Of a DNA stretch of 17,922 bases, positions 1 through 7,281 are shown piece by piece. The stretch is from Candidatus Altarchaeota archaeon (GTDB taxonomy: Archaea; Altiarchaeota; Altiarchaeia; JAFGQM01): positions 1 through 17,922 of the forward strand of contig JAFGQM010000061.1 in assembly GCA_016935655.1 (NCBI GenBank), read 5' to 3'. Made by a program: the position numbers and the translations under genes. The notes beneath the pieces are model-generated. The model was given only the letters and a program-made list of their open reading frames with translations, ran no database searches and had not been told where the DNA came from. Position 1 is the first letter of the stretch. Each line of letters opens with the position of its first letter.

Positions 1-2000
1 GAGCTTGAGACGTCCACACCGTTTGACAAGTATTTGTCAACCCCATAAAGTTCACTATTCAGTATCCGGATGTTGTTTCCCTTAATGACGGCGATCTCCC
101 CTATGAAGTGCCTGCAGCCGTCCGCAGGTGGCGCCGGTACTGGCATAAGTTGCTGGATTTTTATCGAGTCGAACCTTATGTATAAATTCTTCCCCTGCGC
201 GCTGACATACACCTTGTCGAAGACCGGCTTGTTGTTCGCATCAAGGGCTTCCCAGGTGGCCCAAGAGGTCCTCTCTAGAGGAGACGTCAGGGTAAACGTC
301 CCGTAATTACCAGCTGCTAAAAGGAATGTGATCTCCTCGCCGAGATGCGCATTAGCATAATTCTGTGCTTCAGCCAAAGTGAATTCGTTTCCAATGCTTC
401 CATCATGATTTCCCGCGCCCGTAGGGGAGACATAGAACATAGTCTCCTCACAGTCATATGAGCAGCTTTCAGGGGCCTCGTCCCCGTTGCAGGAATTATC
501 GCCACAATAGGTTATCGGGCCGTTCAGTGTGCGGTATTCCGTCCACATCGAGCCCATGAAGCCGGTCAGGCCAGCATAGGTCTTATCCCCATGGGATGAA
601 AGGAACCTTCCGCTTCCAGGAATGCATTCCCCTGTGGATGAATCGACACCATAAGTCTCCCCCATATCATCTATGCTGCCTTGGAATGGGGCGGCAGGGT
701 CAGGGCTGGCCCAGAGGCCCTGGGTCTGATACCTGTCCATGAACTCTATAGCGTAGCGGCTTGTCCAGAGGGCCTTCAACTCGGGCATGATATGCCCAGC
801 CAGGGCAGTGTATTTCCATGGTCCGTTTGTGTTCCCGAGATAATTACCAATAGGATACCCACCATCTATATACCCACAAGGGTCTGCGACAGTAGTAGCA
901 GTTTTGCAGGATGTGAACATGCACCAGTATTTTGTCTCCCCGAAGACTTCCAGGGCTTCATAGTCCCCATAAAGGACGACCCCGTCCTCTCTTTTCACAA
1001 CCTGGCTCGATTCGGCGTATACTCTTGGTGACGCCGAGATAATAGTTTCCTTCATCACAGGGTCATCTAACATGACTGCCGCAAAGCTGATAGGCAAGAG
1101 CCTTCCGCTCCCCTGGCCCCCGTCGCATGGCCATTTGACTCCCGCCTCCTGCAGGGCGAATGTGTCTATCCCGAGCTGAACATAGCCTATGAGCAGGGGC
1201 ATCTTTTCCTCGATAGGATCATCCAGCATTAGTCCTAATGCCGCCTCAGCATTGCTTAAGCCATAACCCTGGCCATAGCCAGGCATGTAATCGTTGCAGT
1301 GTATCAATTGGGCCGTACCCCCCCCACCGGGGTGGTCCATCCACAGCCTCAAGTATCGCGATGCCAATGCATCCATATCCGGGACTGACTGAATCCCGGA
1401 TTTTGAAAGGCTAGGCAGAAGCTCAAGATGGAGCTCGTCTATAGACCTGGATCCTTTTTTAGCATCTATGTAAGGCGGCCGGAAGAGAGTCCTACCGTTG
1501 TCGACAGGTATCCTGTCGAGCACTGTGAGGACTGAAGCCGTCTTGAGACAGCCCCGCTCCCCCCCTGTCGGATTACATGCGGACGTTTGTTCATAAGGCT
1601 CCCTGCTTATTGCTTTGATCACGGTCGCATTACCGGTTACAGTCTTTGGGAATGTAGGGATTCTCGATAAATCAAAAACTGATGGCAGGTTTACGAGCGC
1701 GGCGATTCTGCTGTCGAATGCCTGCGTGAACGCGCTGTGGTCCACCTCCCAGCCGTTGTGGTAGTATTGGCCGTCATAGAAGACTGCAGGGGTTATGTCC
1801 TCTATGGTCACAGGCCCCAGGACCCACGGGTCGCCATTCACAAAGGTCCCGTTTTTGTAGCAATCGTCGAAGTACCATGTGACGTCATACTGTGATATAA
1901 CATCTGTCTGGCCAGCTGGACAAATCCCATCAACGAAGTTGAGAAGGATAACCGCAGTAATAGCAGTATAAATCCCCAATTTCCAGAGTCTCGGGTCCAT
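1..2000 (-). CDS. Large secreted protein with beta-helix start, partial (C-terminus beyond left edge)
   Basis: I translated this frame base by base: it stays open for 666 codons from an ATG at 2000 to the left edge with no stop. Residues 1-29 look like a Sec signal peptide (basic DPRLWK start, hydrophobic core to about 24). Residues 30-500 form one region I cannot name with certainty; stretches such as GIDTFALQEAG, GSGRLLPISFAAVMLDDP and GFMGSMWTEYR recall bacterial proteins with (alpha/alpha)-toroid, heparinase-like folds, which is only an inference. Around 500-517 lies a Cys-rich linker (CGDNSCNGDE, then SCSYDC). From 521 the pattern FYVSPTGAGNHDGS is a typical opening of right-handed parallel beta-helix proteins. 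The role is probably extracellular glycan binding or cleavage. It has its own promoter 26 nt upstream, separating it from the UPF0210 operon. Whether it ends in a dockerin-like tail cannot be seen here. Confidence 0.85.
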   Translation of the reverse strand, partial: MDPRLWKLGIYTAITAVILLNFVDGICPAGQTDVISQYDVTWYFDDCYKNGTFVNGDPWVLGPVTIEDITPAVFYDGQYYHNGWEVDHSAFTQAFDSRIAALVNLPSVFDLSRIPTFPKTVTGNATVIKAISREPYEQTSACNPTGGERGCLKTASVLTVLDRIPVDNGRTLFRPPYIDAKKGSRSIDELHLELLPSLSKSGIQSVPDMDALASRYLRLWMDHPGGGGTAQLIHCNDYMPGYGQGYGLSNAEAALGLMLDDPIEEKMPLLIGYVQLGIDTFALQEAGVKWPCDGGQGSGRLLPISFAAVMLDDPVMKETIISASPRVYAESSQVVKREDGVVLYGDYEALEVFGETKYWCMFTSCKTATTVADPCGYIDGGYPIGNYLGNTNGPWKYTALAGHIMPELKALWTSRYAIEFMDRYQTQGLWASPDPAAPFQGSIDDMGETYGVDSSTGECIPGSGRFLSSHGDKTYAGLTGFMGSMWTEYRTLNGPITYCGDNSCNGDEAPESCSYDCEETMFYVSPTGAGNHDGSIGNEFTLAEAQNYANAHLGEEITFLLAAGNYGTFTLTSPLERTSWATWEALDANNKPVFDKVYVSAQGKNLYIRFDSIKIQQLMPVPAPPADGCRHFIGEIAVIKGNNIRILNSELYGVDKYLSNGVDVSS

Positions 2001-2021
2001 CAAATCTATTATTTTTAAGAG

Positions 2022-2030
2022 GTTAAAAAT
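2022..2030 (-). promoter_or_regulatory. TATA box for the partial secreted-protein gene
   Basis: The minus strand reads ATTTTTAAC, centred 26 nt before the ATG at 2000, and there is no Shine-Dalgarno sequence. This is the spacing expected when transcription begins at or next to the start codon (leaderless mRNA). It lies just past the stop of the UPF0210 gene, so the secreted gene is probably transcribed independently. Confidence 0.6.
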
Positions 2031-2039
2031 AGCATAAAA

Positions 2040-3395
2040 TCAGTTCCTCATGCTCGTTATCGTGCTCGGAAACCTTCCGCCCCTCCTGATGAAGTCCTTG
2101 GCCGAGTATTTGTTCACAGCCATCACAGGGCCCCCGCCGAGAAGCCCGCCGAAGTCCACCCAGTCGCCCGCCTTTTTACCGGGAACAGGTATTATCCTTA
2201 CACCGGTTGTTTTATTATTTACTATCCCGATCGCCAACTCATCCGCAATGATGGCGGATATCTTCTCTGGCTCGATGTCCCCAGGGACCGTGAACATGTC
2301 CAGGCCCACGGAACACACGGCAGTCATGGCCTCCAGCTTGTCTAAGGAAAGCGCGCCTTTCTTGACGGCTTCAGCCATTCCCGAGTCTTCGGTCACAGGT
2401 ATGAAAGTACCACTTAAACCGCCAACATTCCCGCTGGCCATTGTCCCGCCCTTTTTGACCGCGTCTATCAGCAATGCCAAGGCGGCAGTGGTACCATGGG
2501 CTCCGACGACCTCAATCCCCATACCCTCTATTATGCGCGCGACCGAGTCGCCTGCAGCCGTTGTGGAGGCTAGAGACACGTCTACAATACCAAAAGGCAC
2601 ACCAATCCTTTCAGCCAGTTCCCTCCCGATCAACTCACCTGCGCGCGTTATCTTGAATGTGGTTTTTTTGATAATCTCGGAAAGTTCAGTCAGGTCGCAC
2701 TCCCTGTTCTTTTCTACAACACTCCTGACCACTCCCGGCCCGCTGATGCCGATGTTTAAGGAAAAGTCAGGCTCGCCCACGCCATGGTACGCCCCGGCCA
2801 TGAAGGGGTTGTCCTCGGGCGCGTTCGCGAATACCACCAGGCGCGCGCAGCCGGAGCCGTCGGTCTTCTGGGAAACGCTTTTTATCGTTTGTCCCGTTCT
2901 TATGATGGCGTCCATGTTCATGCCTGCTCGAGTGGACGCCACATTCAAAAACGCGCATACCCTTTCTGTCTTTGAAAGAACCTCGGGCAACGAATCTATG
3001 AGCTTCTCATCCGCATTTGTCATCCCCTTCTGCACCAGCGCGCCGTAGCCGCCTATGAAGTCGATTCCTGACTCCTTGGCAGCCTTGTCTAAGGTTTGGG
3101 CGATCTGTAGCAGGCCATCCTTCTCTTTAACTGATTCGACAATCAGGGAAACCGGGGTGACAGAAATCCTTTTGTTTGTTATCGGGACGCCGTATTTCTT
3201 TTCTAAAAACTCGGCTTCCTTCACGAGCTTTTTCGCGTATGTCGTAATCTTCTCATATACGTTTTCCTTAAACCTTCCCAGGTCAGAGTCGATGCAGTCC
3301 TTGAGGTTTATCCCCAGCGTGACCGTGCGGATGTCGAAGTTGTAATACACCGTCATCTTCACTGTTTCGTAGATCTCCTCGATTGAGTAAGCCAT
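2040..3395 (-). CDS. UPF0210 (PFL/DUF711) family protein
   Basis: The 451-residue product has the usual length and the Gly-rich signatures of UPF0210: FIGGYGALVQKG (about 113-124), SLNIGISGPGVVRSVV (about 212-227), DVSLASTTAAGDSVA, VGAHGTTAALALLIDAVKKGG and a C-terminal VDFGGLLGGGPVM. It is cytoplasmic with no signal peptide or membrane segment. The reaction is not established; the family is compared with pyruvate formate-lyase only by name and remote similarity, and no glycyl-radical motif is evident here. The gene starts on the last base of the upstream stop codon (TAATG), so it is probably translationally coupled to the 81-residue gene. In bacteria and archaea this family is often paired with an ACT-domain UPF0237 protein, as it is here with one extra gene between. 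The family call is firm, the function unknown. Confidence 0.93.
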   Translation of the reverse strand: MAYSIEEIYETVKMTVYYNFDIRTVTLGINLKDCIDSDLGRFKENVYEKITTYAKKLVKEAEFLEKKYGVPITNKRISVTPVSLIVESVKEKDGLLQIAQTLDKAAKESGIDFIGGYGALVQKGMTNADEKLIDSLPEVLSKTERVCAFLNVASTRAGMNMDAIIRTGQTIKSVSQKTDGSGCARLVVFANAPEDNPFMAGAYHGVGEPDFSLNIGISGPGVVRSVVEKNRECDLTELSEIIKKTTFKITRAGELIGRELAERIGVPFGIVDVSLASTTAAGDSVARIIEGMGIEVVGAHGTTAALALLIDAVKKGGTMASGNVGGLSGTFIPVTEDSGMAEAVKKGALSLDKLEAMTAVCSVGLDMFTVPGDIEPEKISAIIADELAIGIVNNKTTGVRIIPVPGKKAGDWVDFGGLLGGGPVMAVNKYSAKDFIRRGGRFPSTITSMRN

Positions 3396-3640
3396 TATTT
3401 GTCGACAATCCTGACGGACTTTATCCTTAGAAACTCACCGACTACGCCCTGATATTGTAGTGCGCTCTTTTTGCCGTAATTCTTAGGAATGGAGTGGTCA
3501 AGATATCCAGTCACCTCGAGGGTCTTACCACCGTACCTATCCATGTCCAGATCGGGGACATATATCCCGCCGACCCTTGCCCCGCCCTTGGCCTCTATTG
3601 GGATTCCCTTTACAGTTATCAGCTCTTTTTTCATAGCCAC
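3395..3640 (-). CDS. Unknown 81-residue protein between UPF0237 and UPF0210 genes
   Basis: I do not recognise this protein. It is small, soluble and basic at the N-terminus. It contains GGARVGGIYVPDLDMDRYGG and then GKTLEVTGYLDHSI, a strand pattern ending EFLRIKSVRIVDK. The alternating hydrophobic strands and VTG turn suggest a small beta-barrel such as an OB-fold, by eye only. The start is either a GTG at 3640, one base after the upstream TGA, or an ATG two codons inside (MKKELITV); neither has a strong ribosome site. The stop codon overlaps the UPF0210 ATG by 1 nt. Its position inside a tightly coupled three-gene operon argues that it is real and linked in function to its neighbours. Confidence 0.8.
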   Translation of the reverse strand: MAMKKELITVKGIPIEAKGGARVGGIYVPDLDMDRYGGKTLEVTGYLDHSIPKNYGKKSALQYQGVVGEFLRIKSVRIVDK

Positions 3641-3641
3641 T

Positions 3642-3920
3642 TCATACCCTGTGCATGGTCTTGAATATCTCCTCGTGCTGGACCTGTATCTTAAGGTTCA
3701 TCTCTCTCTCTATCCTGCCCATCCTCTCCTTGATCTCGTCCATGTTCAGCTTCGATTCGGCCACATCCACGAACATGCTCATGACGAAGTAGCCCTCCAT
3801 GACCTTCATGTCCACGTCCTCTATGTTGATGTTTGCTTCGAACAGGGCGTTGGAGATGCGCGCGACTATGCCCTTCTTGTCCTTCCCGATGACCGTTATG
3901 AAACAGAGTTCCTTAGCCAT
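3642..3920 (-). CDS. ACT-domain protein, UPF0237 family
   Basis: The 92-residue protein is almost entirely one ACT domain: strand ELCFITVIGKDKKGIVARIS, where the GKDKKGIVA loop is the usual ligand-binding turn; helix; strand INIEDVDMKVMEGYFVMSMFVDV; and a second helix KLNMDEIKERMGRIEREMN. ACT domains bind amino acids or other small ligands, usually as dimers, and this free-standing type (UPF0237, distant relative of GcvR) is commonly encoded beside UPF0210. It may sense a ligand for the UPF0210 protein, which is an inference. It is the first gene of a three-gene operon; the next gene begins 1 nt after its stop. No Shine-Dalgarno sequence precedes the ATG, and a weak AT-rich box (TTCAAATTAT, 3941-3950) sits at about -26. 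Confidence 0.92.
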   Translation of the reverse strand: MAKELCFITVIGKDKKGIVARISNALFEANINIEDVDMKVMEGYFVMSMFVDVAESKLNMDEIKERMGRIEREMNLKIQVQHEEIFKTMHRV

Positions 3921-4180
3921 TTTGATTTGAGAACTAGCGGATAATTTGAAAGGGAGGGGTAATAAAGTTGATTTATTTCAAAAACTCGTATGATAAATGC
4001 GTGCTATGTTATCCTAAGCACATCCCTCACCTATAAGCTTTTTGTAATACTGATCTGCTTGAATCACGCTCTCTGCCATGGTTACTTGGAGTATCTTTCC
4101 ATACTCATCTTGCGAAGTACCTATGTCCTCAGGTTTCGAATCCGGTGGGTTTCTTTTCTTTTTCGGTGTTTAAACAAGAG
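3921..4180. other. Intergenic stretch with no convincing gene
   Basis: About 260 bases separate the ACT gene start from the terminator of the membrane-protein gene. I find no tRNA or other RNA gene. On the minus strand a frame is open from about 4172 to a TAG at 4014 (53 codons), but its only ATG is at 4079, giving 21 residues, with no ribosome site. The last 40 bases before 3920 probably hold the ACT operon promoter. Confidence 0.5.
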
Positions 4181-4218
4181 AAATAAAAAAATAAAAAAAG
4201 GAGAGGCTTATGCCTCTC
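4181..4218 (-). terminator. Hairpin plus U-tract terminator overlapping a stop codon
   Basis: On the minus strand a perfect 7-bp stem (GAGAGGC / GCCTCTC, 4201-4218) with a 4-base loop is followed at once by CTTTTTTTATTTTTTTATTT. The loop and its flank carry the TAA stop of the membrane-protein gene, so the stem is built partly from its final codons. The form is that of a bacterial intrinsic terminator; in archaea the U-tract alone is usually the active part. Confidence 0.75.
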
Positions 4219-4690
4219 TTGCAGTCGAGTAAATCACCTTCAGAGCCACGATTATGGCTGCTGGGGCTACAAAGACCGCTAGCATACTGACCAGTCCGGT
4301 CAGGAAAGCGGCGACTGCTCCAAGGCCTATTGCGCTAAGAGCGCCAAACCCTGCTGAGCCGGCCATTATCGCAATCGTAGCCACCAAGAAGGATATTGCC
4401 TCCCTTGTCGTTACGTTCACAAGCCCTATTACTATACCTAGCAGCACAAGGAAACCTGTCATGCCTCCTGTTATCGCAATGTCAATCTGCGTCACACCAG
4501 CCGCGTTCAATCCAGCTATAAGGCCAGCTACCAAGGCTATCAAAAAGCCTATGATAAAGGCCCAACCACCTATGGCCTTGCCTTTCTTCGATTTGGAGAA
4601 TTTGCCTACATATTCCCCCGGCTTTGTAATGACATCTTCTAGTTTGTCGTCCCCACGTTCCATAATCTCATCAGCAACTTTTTTAACCAT
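4208..4690 (-). CDS. Small polytopic membrane protein, unknown function
   Basis: The 160-residue protein begins with about 40 hydrophilic, charged residues (ERGDDKLEDVITKPGEY, then KSKKGK) and continues with roughly four hydrophobic segments: about 43-62 (WAFIIGFLIALVAGLIAG), 69-91 (IDIAITGGMTGFLVLLGIVI), 98-128 and 131-155. The helices are rich in Gly and Ala, and only a few charged residues remain in the loops. I recognise no family. It is a single-gene transcript: it has a TATA-like box and strong GGAGGT site upstream and a hairpin terminator at its end. The strong ribosome site and terminator suggest substantial expression. It could be a small envelope or stress protein, but nothing in the sequence decides this. 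Confidence 0.85.
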   Translation of the reverse strand: MVKKVADEIMERGDDKLEDVITKPGEYVGKFSKSKKGKAIGGWAFIIGFLIALVAGLIAGLNAAGVTQIDIAITGGMTGFLVLLGIVIGLVNVTTREAISFLVATIAIMAGSAGFGALSAIGLGAVAAFLTGLVSMLAVFVAPAAIIVALKVIYSTAREA

Positions 4691-4695
4691 TTTTT

Positions 4696-4733
4696 ACCTC
4701 CCAGAAATAAACCGTACCTTACTGCTTAAATAA
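4696..4733 (-). promoter_or_regulatory. TATA box and strong Shine-Dalgarno site of the membrane-protein gene
   Basis: On the minus strand TTATTTAA (4726-4733) lies about 26 nt before a likely transcription start near 4703. GGAGGT (4696-4701) is placed 5 nt before the ATG at 4690. This gene therefore has a short leader, unlike the probably leaderless genes elsewhere in the window. Confidence 0.6.
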
Positions 4734-4761
4734 CGGTTACTCAAATAAAAACTTTTAGAAC

Positions 4762-5304
4762 TTATGGTAAGAACACCGCTGCAGCAATCACCGTGGTCCA
4801 AAGGCCGTGCTTGTTGCCCTCGGCGGACTGGACTATGTGCTGGGTCTTGAATATCTTGCCGCTGGCCTTGTACACCTGCTTCCTCTGGTCCCAGGCGATG
4901 TTTATGTCGAAGTCTATGCCCAGGGTGGTGGCCAGCATGGTGGCGGCCAGGTCCTCGGCGTATTCACCGGTCTTTTTCGCGGTTTCCCCGTATGAGTGGT
5001 GCTCTGAGATATAGCCATACCCGGATTTCCCCTTCGGCAGGGCAAGCCCTATGGCGGAGGACACAAGCCTGTTGGGCTCACTGGTCTCGTTCCTTGCCAT
5101 GACGACGTATGTTACCTCCCCGGCCTCCAATAGCTTCAGCCCCCTCTTGGCAGTTATGAGTTTACACTCCGGTGGGAATATGCTGGAGACCATGACAAGG
5201 TTGCACTTCTGGATTCCGGCCTTCCTGAGGGCCAGCTCGAAGGATGCCAGCTTGTCCTTGTGTACCCCCACACCCTTGGTGAAAAAGCATTTCGTCGGTA
5301 TCAT
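4762..5304 (-). CDS. pdaD: Pyruvoyl-dependent arginine decarboxylase
   Basis: This enzyme decarboxylates L-arginine to agmatine, the first step of archaeal polyamine synthesis. The 180-residue length suits the archaeal PvlArgDC family. The proenzyme self-cleavage site is visible as [10 protein letters not shown]: cleavage between Ser40 and Ser41 would turn Ser41 into the pyruvoyl cofactor. Further family signatures are [20 protein letters not shown] near the start, [25 protein letters not shown] (about 95-108) and [17 protein letters not shown]. It is the last gene of a three-gene polyamine operon; its ATG overlaps the stop of the deoxyhypusine synthase-like gene by 4 nt (ATGA). Downstream T-rich sequence (AAAAGTTTTTATTTG on the minus strand) may end the transcript. 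Confidence 0.96.
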   Translation of the reverse strand: MIPTKCFFTKGVGVHKDKLASFELALRKAGIQKCNLVMVSSIFPPECKLITAKRGLKLLEAGEVTYVVMARNETSEPNRLVSSAIGLALPKGKSGYGYISEHHSYGETAKKTGEYAEDLAATMLATTLGIDFDINIAWDQRKQVYKASGKIFKTQHIVQSAEGNKHGLWTTVIAAAVFLP

Positions 5305-6326
5305 TTTTTCTCTAAAGCACTGTTGAACCTCTTAGGCTTCCTGTTTTTCCAGGCCTTGGAATTATAAGCGTAGCTTGCTAATAAAGGCAATGCTATTGTG
5401 GCCTCGCAGAAGACCATCTGCTCGCTGCCGCTGTCCACCTTGCCCCAGGAGTGCGCCTCCTTCAATGTAGAACCCGAGAGCGCGCCGTCCCTCTCGTCGG
5501 CGACCGTTATCTGGACCGCGTATTTGTGCATCTTCCCCTCCTTCCCGAGTATTTCCGCTGCCACCGGGGTATCCTGTGCGAAGTTCTTGGGGACTCCTCC
5601 ACCTATCATGAGCAGGCCCGTCTCCTCTGAGGCTACCTTCAGCTTCGTCAGCTCTAGGAAGTCCTTGGCGCTGTCTATGCTGACCTTCGGTTTCTCCCCG
5701 CGCTTCTCTTGGTGGTAGATCAGCCCAAAGCCTGCGCTGCAGTCGGAGAAGGCGGGGACGAAGATTGGTACCTCCTTCTTGTAGGCCCCCAGGACAACGG
5801 ATTCAGCCTCCGGCTTGTTCCCCTTTAGGTATGCCCCCATCTCGGTTATGAACTCCCTGGAGGAATAGGGGCGCGGCTCTAAACCATCTGCAATCTTCGC
5901 AACGGTCATGTCGCAGACGCGCAGCTCCTCCTCATCTATATACGTATCATAAATTCTATCAACCGAGTTTTGCCTCAGGGCCTCGTCGTCTGCCAGCGGA
6001 CTTCCAAGGTAGTGCTTGAATCCCAGGCCCTCGAAGAAGTCTTGGTCGACTATTATGGCCCCGGTGGAGACTATTATGTCAACCATATCGTTCTTCACCA
6101 TGTCGGAGACAACCTTCTTCAGCCCTGCGCTGAATATGGAGCCTGCAAGGCACAGTATTATGGAACAGTCCTTGTCCTCCAGCATCTTCACATATGTCTT
6201 TGAAGCAGCGGCGAGGTTCCTGGCCTGGAAGGACATATGGGAAAAAGACTCGATTATAGGCGTGGAGTCGAATTCTTTTATGTCGATATGCTTCAATTCG
6301 TCCTTAAGAAAATCGCTTTTTTTCAT
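5301..6326 (-). CDS. Deoxyhypusine synthase-family protein
   Basis: Deoxyhypusine synthase moves an aminobutyl group from spermidine to one lysine of aIF5A in an NAD-dependent reaction. The 341-residue protein has the fold signatures: [19 protein letters not shown] (about 55-73), [27 protein letters not shown], and [12 protein letters not shown] (239-249). The reactive lysine motif HSWGK is kept, with Lys296. Around it, however, the sequence is [21 protein letters not shown], unlike the NTG-EFDGS-SGA-PDEA pattern usual in eukaryotic and archaeal enzymes and closer to the DHS-like clade seen in bacteria. Some members of that clade are thought to make homospermidine or use other donors, so the acceptor is uncertain. 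It lies between agmatinase (7 nt upstream) and arginine decarboxylase (4-nt overlap), which fixes its role in polyamine metabolism. Confidence 0.9.
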   Translation of the reverse strand: MKKSDFLKDELKHIDIKEFDSTPIIESFSHMSFQARNLAAASKTYVKMLEDKDCSIILCLAGSIFSAGLKKVVSDMVKNDMVDIIVSTGAIIVDQDFFEGLGFKHYLGSPLADDEALRQNSVDRIYDTYIDEEELRVCDMTVAKIADGLEPRPYSSREFITEMGAYLKGNKPEAESVVLGAYKKEVPIFVPAFSDCSAGFGLIYHQEKRGEKPKVSIDSAKDFLELTKLKVASEETGLLMIGGGVPKNFAQDTPVAAEILGKEGKMHKYAVQITVADERDGALSGSTLKEAHSWGKVDSGSEQMVFCEATIALPLLASYAYNSKAWKNRKPKRFNSALEKK

Positions 6327-6333
6327 TGAAAAA

Positions 6334-7209
6334 TCATTTGTTTTTGTCTAATAAAAATTTGCTGTTCAGTAGGCCGACGGTCTTGTAGACCAGCTTCGCG
6401 GTGATGAAATCCGGCCCTTTGTTTAAGGAATTCGGGCAGAGCTCGACGGCGTCGAACCCCACGACCTCCCTTTTTTCGATAACGTTCCTGATTATGTCCA
6501 GCACCTCGTACCAGCCCAGCCCTCCGGGCTCCGGGGTGCCCACCGACGGAATCAGGGAGGGGTCAAATACGTCCATGTCGCACGTTATGTAAACCCTCCC
6601 CCCCAGTTTTTTTATTATGTCCTCGGTGCAGTCTCTGTCCCTCATCCTGTGGGCGAAGAAGACCGTGCCCTTGTATTTTTCCTTTATCAAGTCGGCCTCC
6701 TCGTCGCTCAAGCTCCTTATGCCCACCTGCACAGCATCGGCATGCTCCCTAATCCTGCCCATGACGCATGCGTGGTTGAATCTTGAGCCCTCATACTCCC
6801 CCCGCAGGTCAGCATGCGCATCAAGCTGCAGCACTGTCAGGTCCTTGTAGAACTCCTTCAGCGCCAGGAAAAAGCCCACAGAAACGGAATGCTCGCCGCC
6901 CAATATGATCGGAAACTTTTTATCCTTTAGTATTCTGGTGCAAGCCGCCTTCACCCTTTCCACCATCACCTCCGGCGCGTCCTCGATCACCAGAGGGTCC
7001 AGAGTTGCAATTCCCGCCTCTGCGGGGTTGGAGTCGGTTTCCTCGTCATAGAGCTCCATGTTACAGGAGGCCTCTATGATTGCCTCCGGCCCTTTTGCTG
7101 TGCCTTCAATGTAGGTGGTCGTCTTCTCATACGGCACCGGAAGTATCACGAACCTTGCGTTTTTGTAATCCGAGAAGTCCGAATGAAGGCAGCCGAAAGA
7201 TTTGTCCAT
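6334..7209 (-). CDS. speB: Agmatinase (ureohydrolase family)
   Basis: It hydrolyses agmatine to putrescine and urea with a binuclear manganese centre. All metal ligands are present: GGEHS (His), DAHAD (Asp, His, Asp) and DMDVFDP (two Asp), followed by the family segments SVGTPEPGGLGW and VVGFDAVELCPN. The open frame extends to an ATG at 7251, but I prefer the ATG at 7209 (MDKSFG): it has AAAGGA 5 nt upstream, an AT-rich box at about the right distance, and gives 291 residues, the usual length. An ATG at 7230 is a further option. It is the first gene of the operon with the deoxyhypusine synthase-like gene and arginine decarboxylase. Homologous guanidinobutyrase or formiminoglutamase activities cannot be excluded by motifs alone, but the neighbouring arginine decarboxylase supports agmatine. 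Confidence 0.94.
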   Translation of the reverse strand: MDKSFGCLHSDFSDYKNARFVILPVPYEKTTTYIEGTAKGPEAIIEASCNMELYDEETDSNPAEAGIATLDPLVIEDAPEVMVERVKAACTRILKDKKFPIILGGEHSVSVGFFLALKEFYKDLTVLQLDAHADLRGEYEGSRFNHACVMGRIREHADAVQVGIRSLSDEEADLIKEKYKGTVFFAHRMRDRDCTEDIIKKLGGRVYITCDMDVFDPSLIPSVGTPEPGGLGWYEVLDIIRNVIEKREVVGFDAVELCPNSLNKGPDFITAKLVYKTVGLLNSKFLLDKNK

Positions 7210-7230
7210 ACCTGTCCTTTCATTTGTCAT

Positions 7231-7260
7231 TTTTAGAATAAATATGCGCATGTTTTTATC
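7231..7260. promoter_or_regulatory. Shared AT-rich promoter region between divergent genes
   Basis: On the plus strand TTTTTA (7253-7258) is centred 26 nt before the ATG at 7282. On the minus strand the same patch reads ATAAAAAC, 26 nt before an agmatinase ATG at 7230, and TTTATTCTAAA just beyond it precedes the ATG at 7209. Two opposed TATA boxes thus sit in about 30 bp and may compete for TBP. Confidence 0.5.
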
Positions 7261-7281
7261 CCTTTACCGCTTTATCTAGGT

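Noticed and set aside
2050..3048. 332-codon open frame on the plus strand
   Set aside because: It lies wholly inside the well supported UPF0210 gene on the other strand, is rich in Ser, Pro and Thr as antisense frames are, and has no start signals.
4100..4160. Possible tRNA 3' end, because of the T-loop-like GGTTTCGAATCC
   Set aside because: The flanking five bases do not pair to form a T stem, and no acceptor, D or anticodon stem can be drawn on either strand.
3990..4232. 80-codon plus-strand frame
   Set aside because: It runs through the terminator hairpin and into the end of the membrane-protein gene and has no ribosome site.
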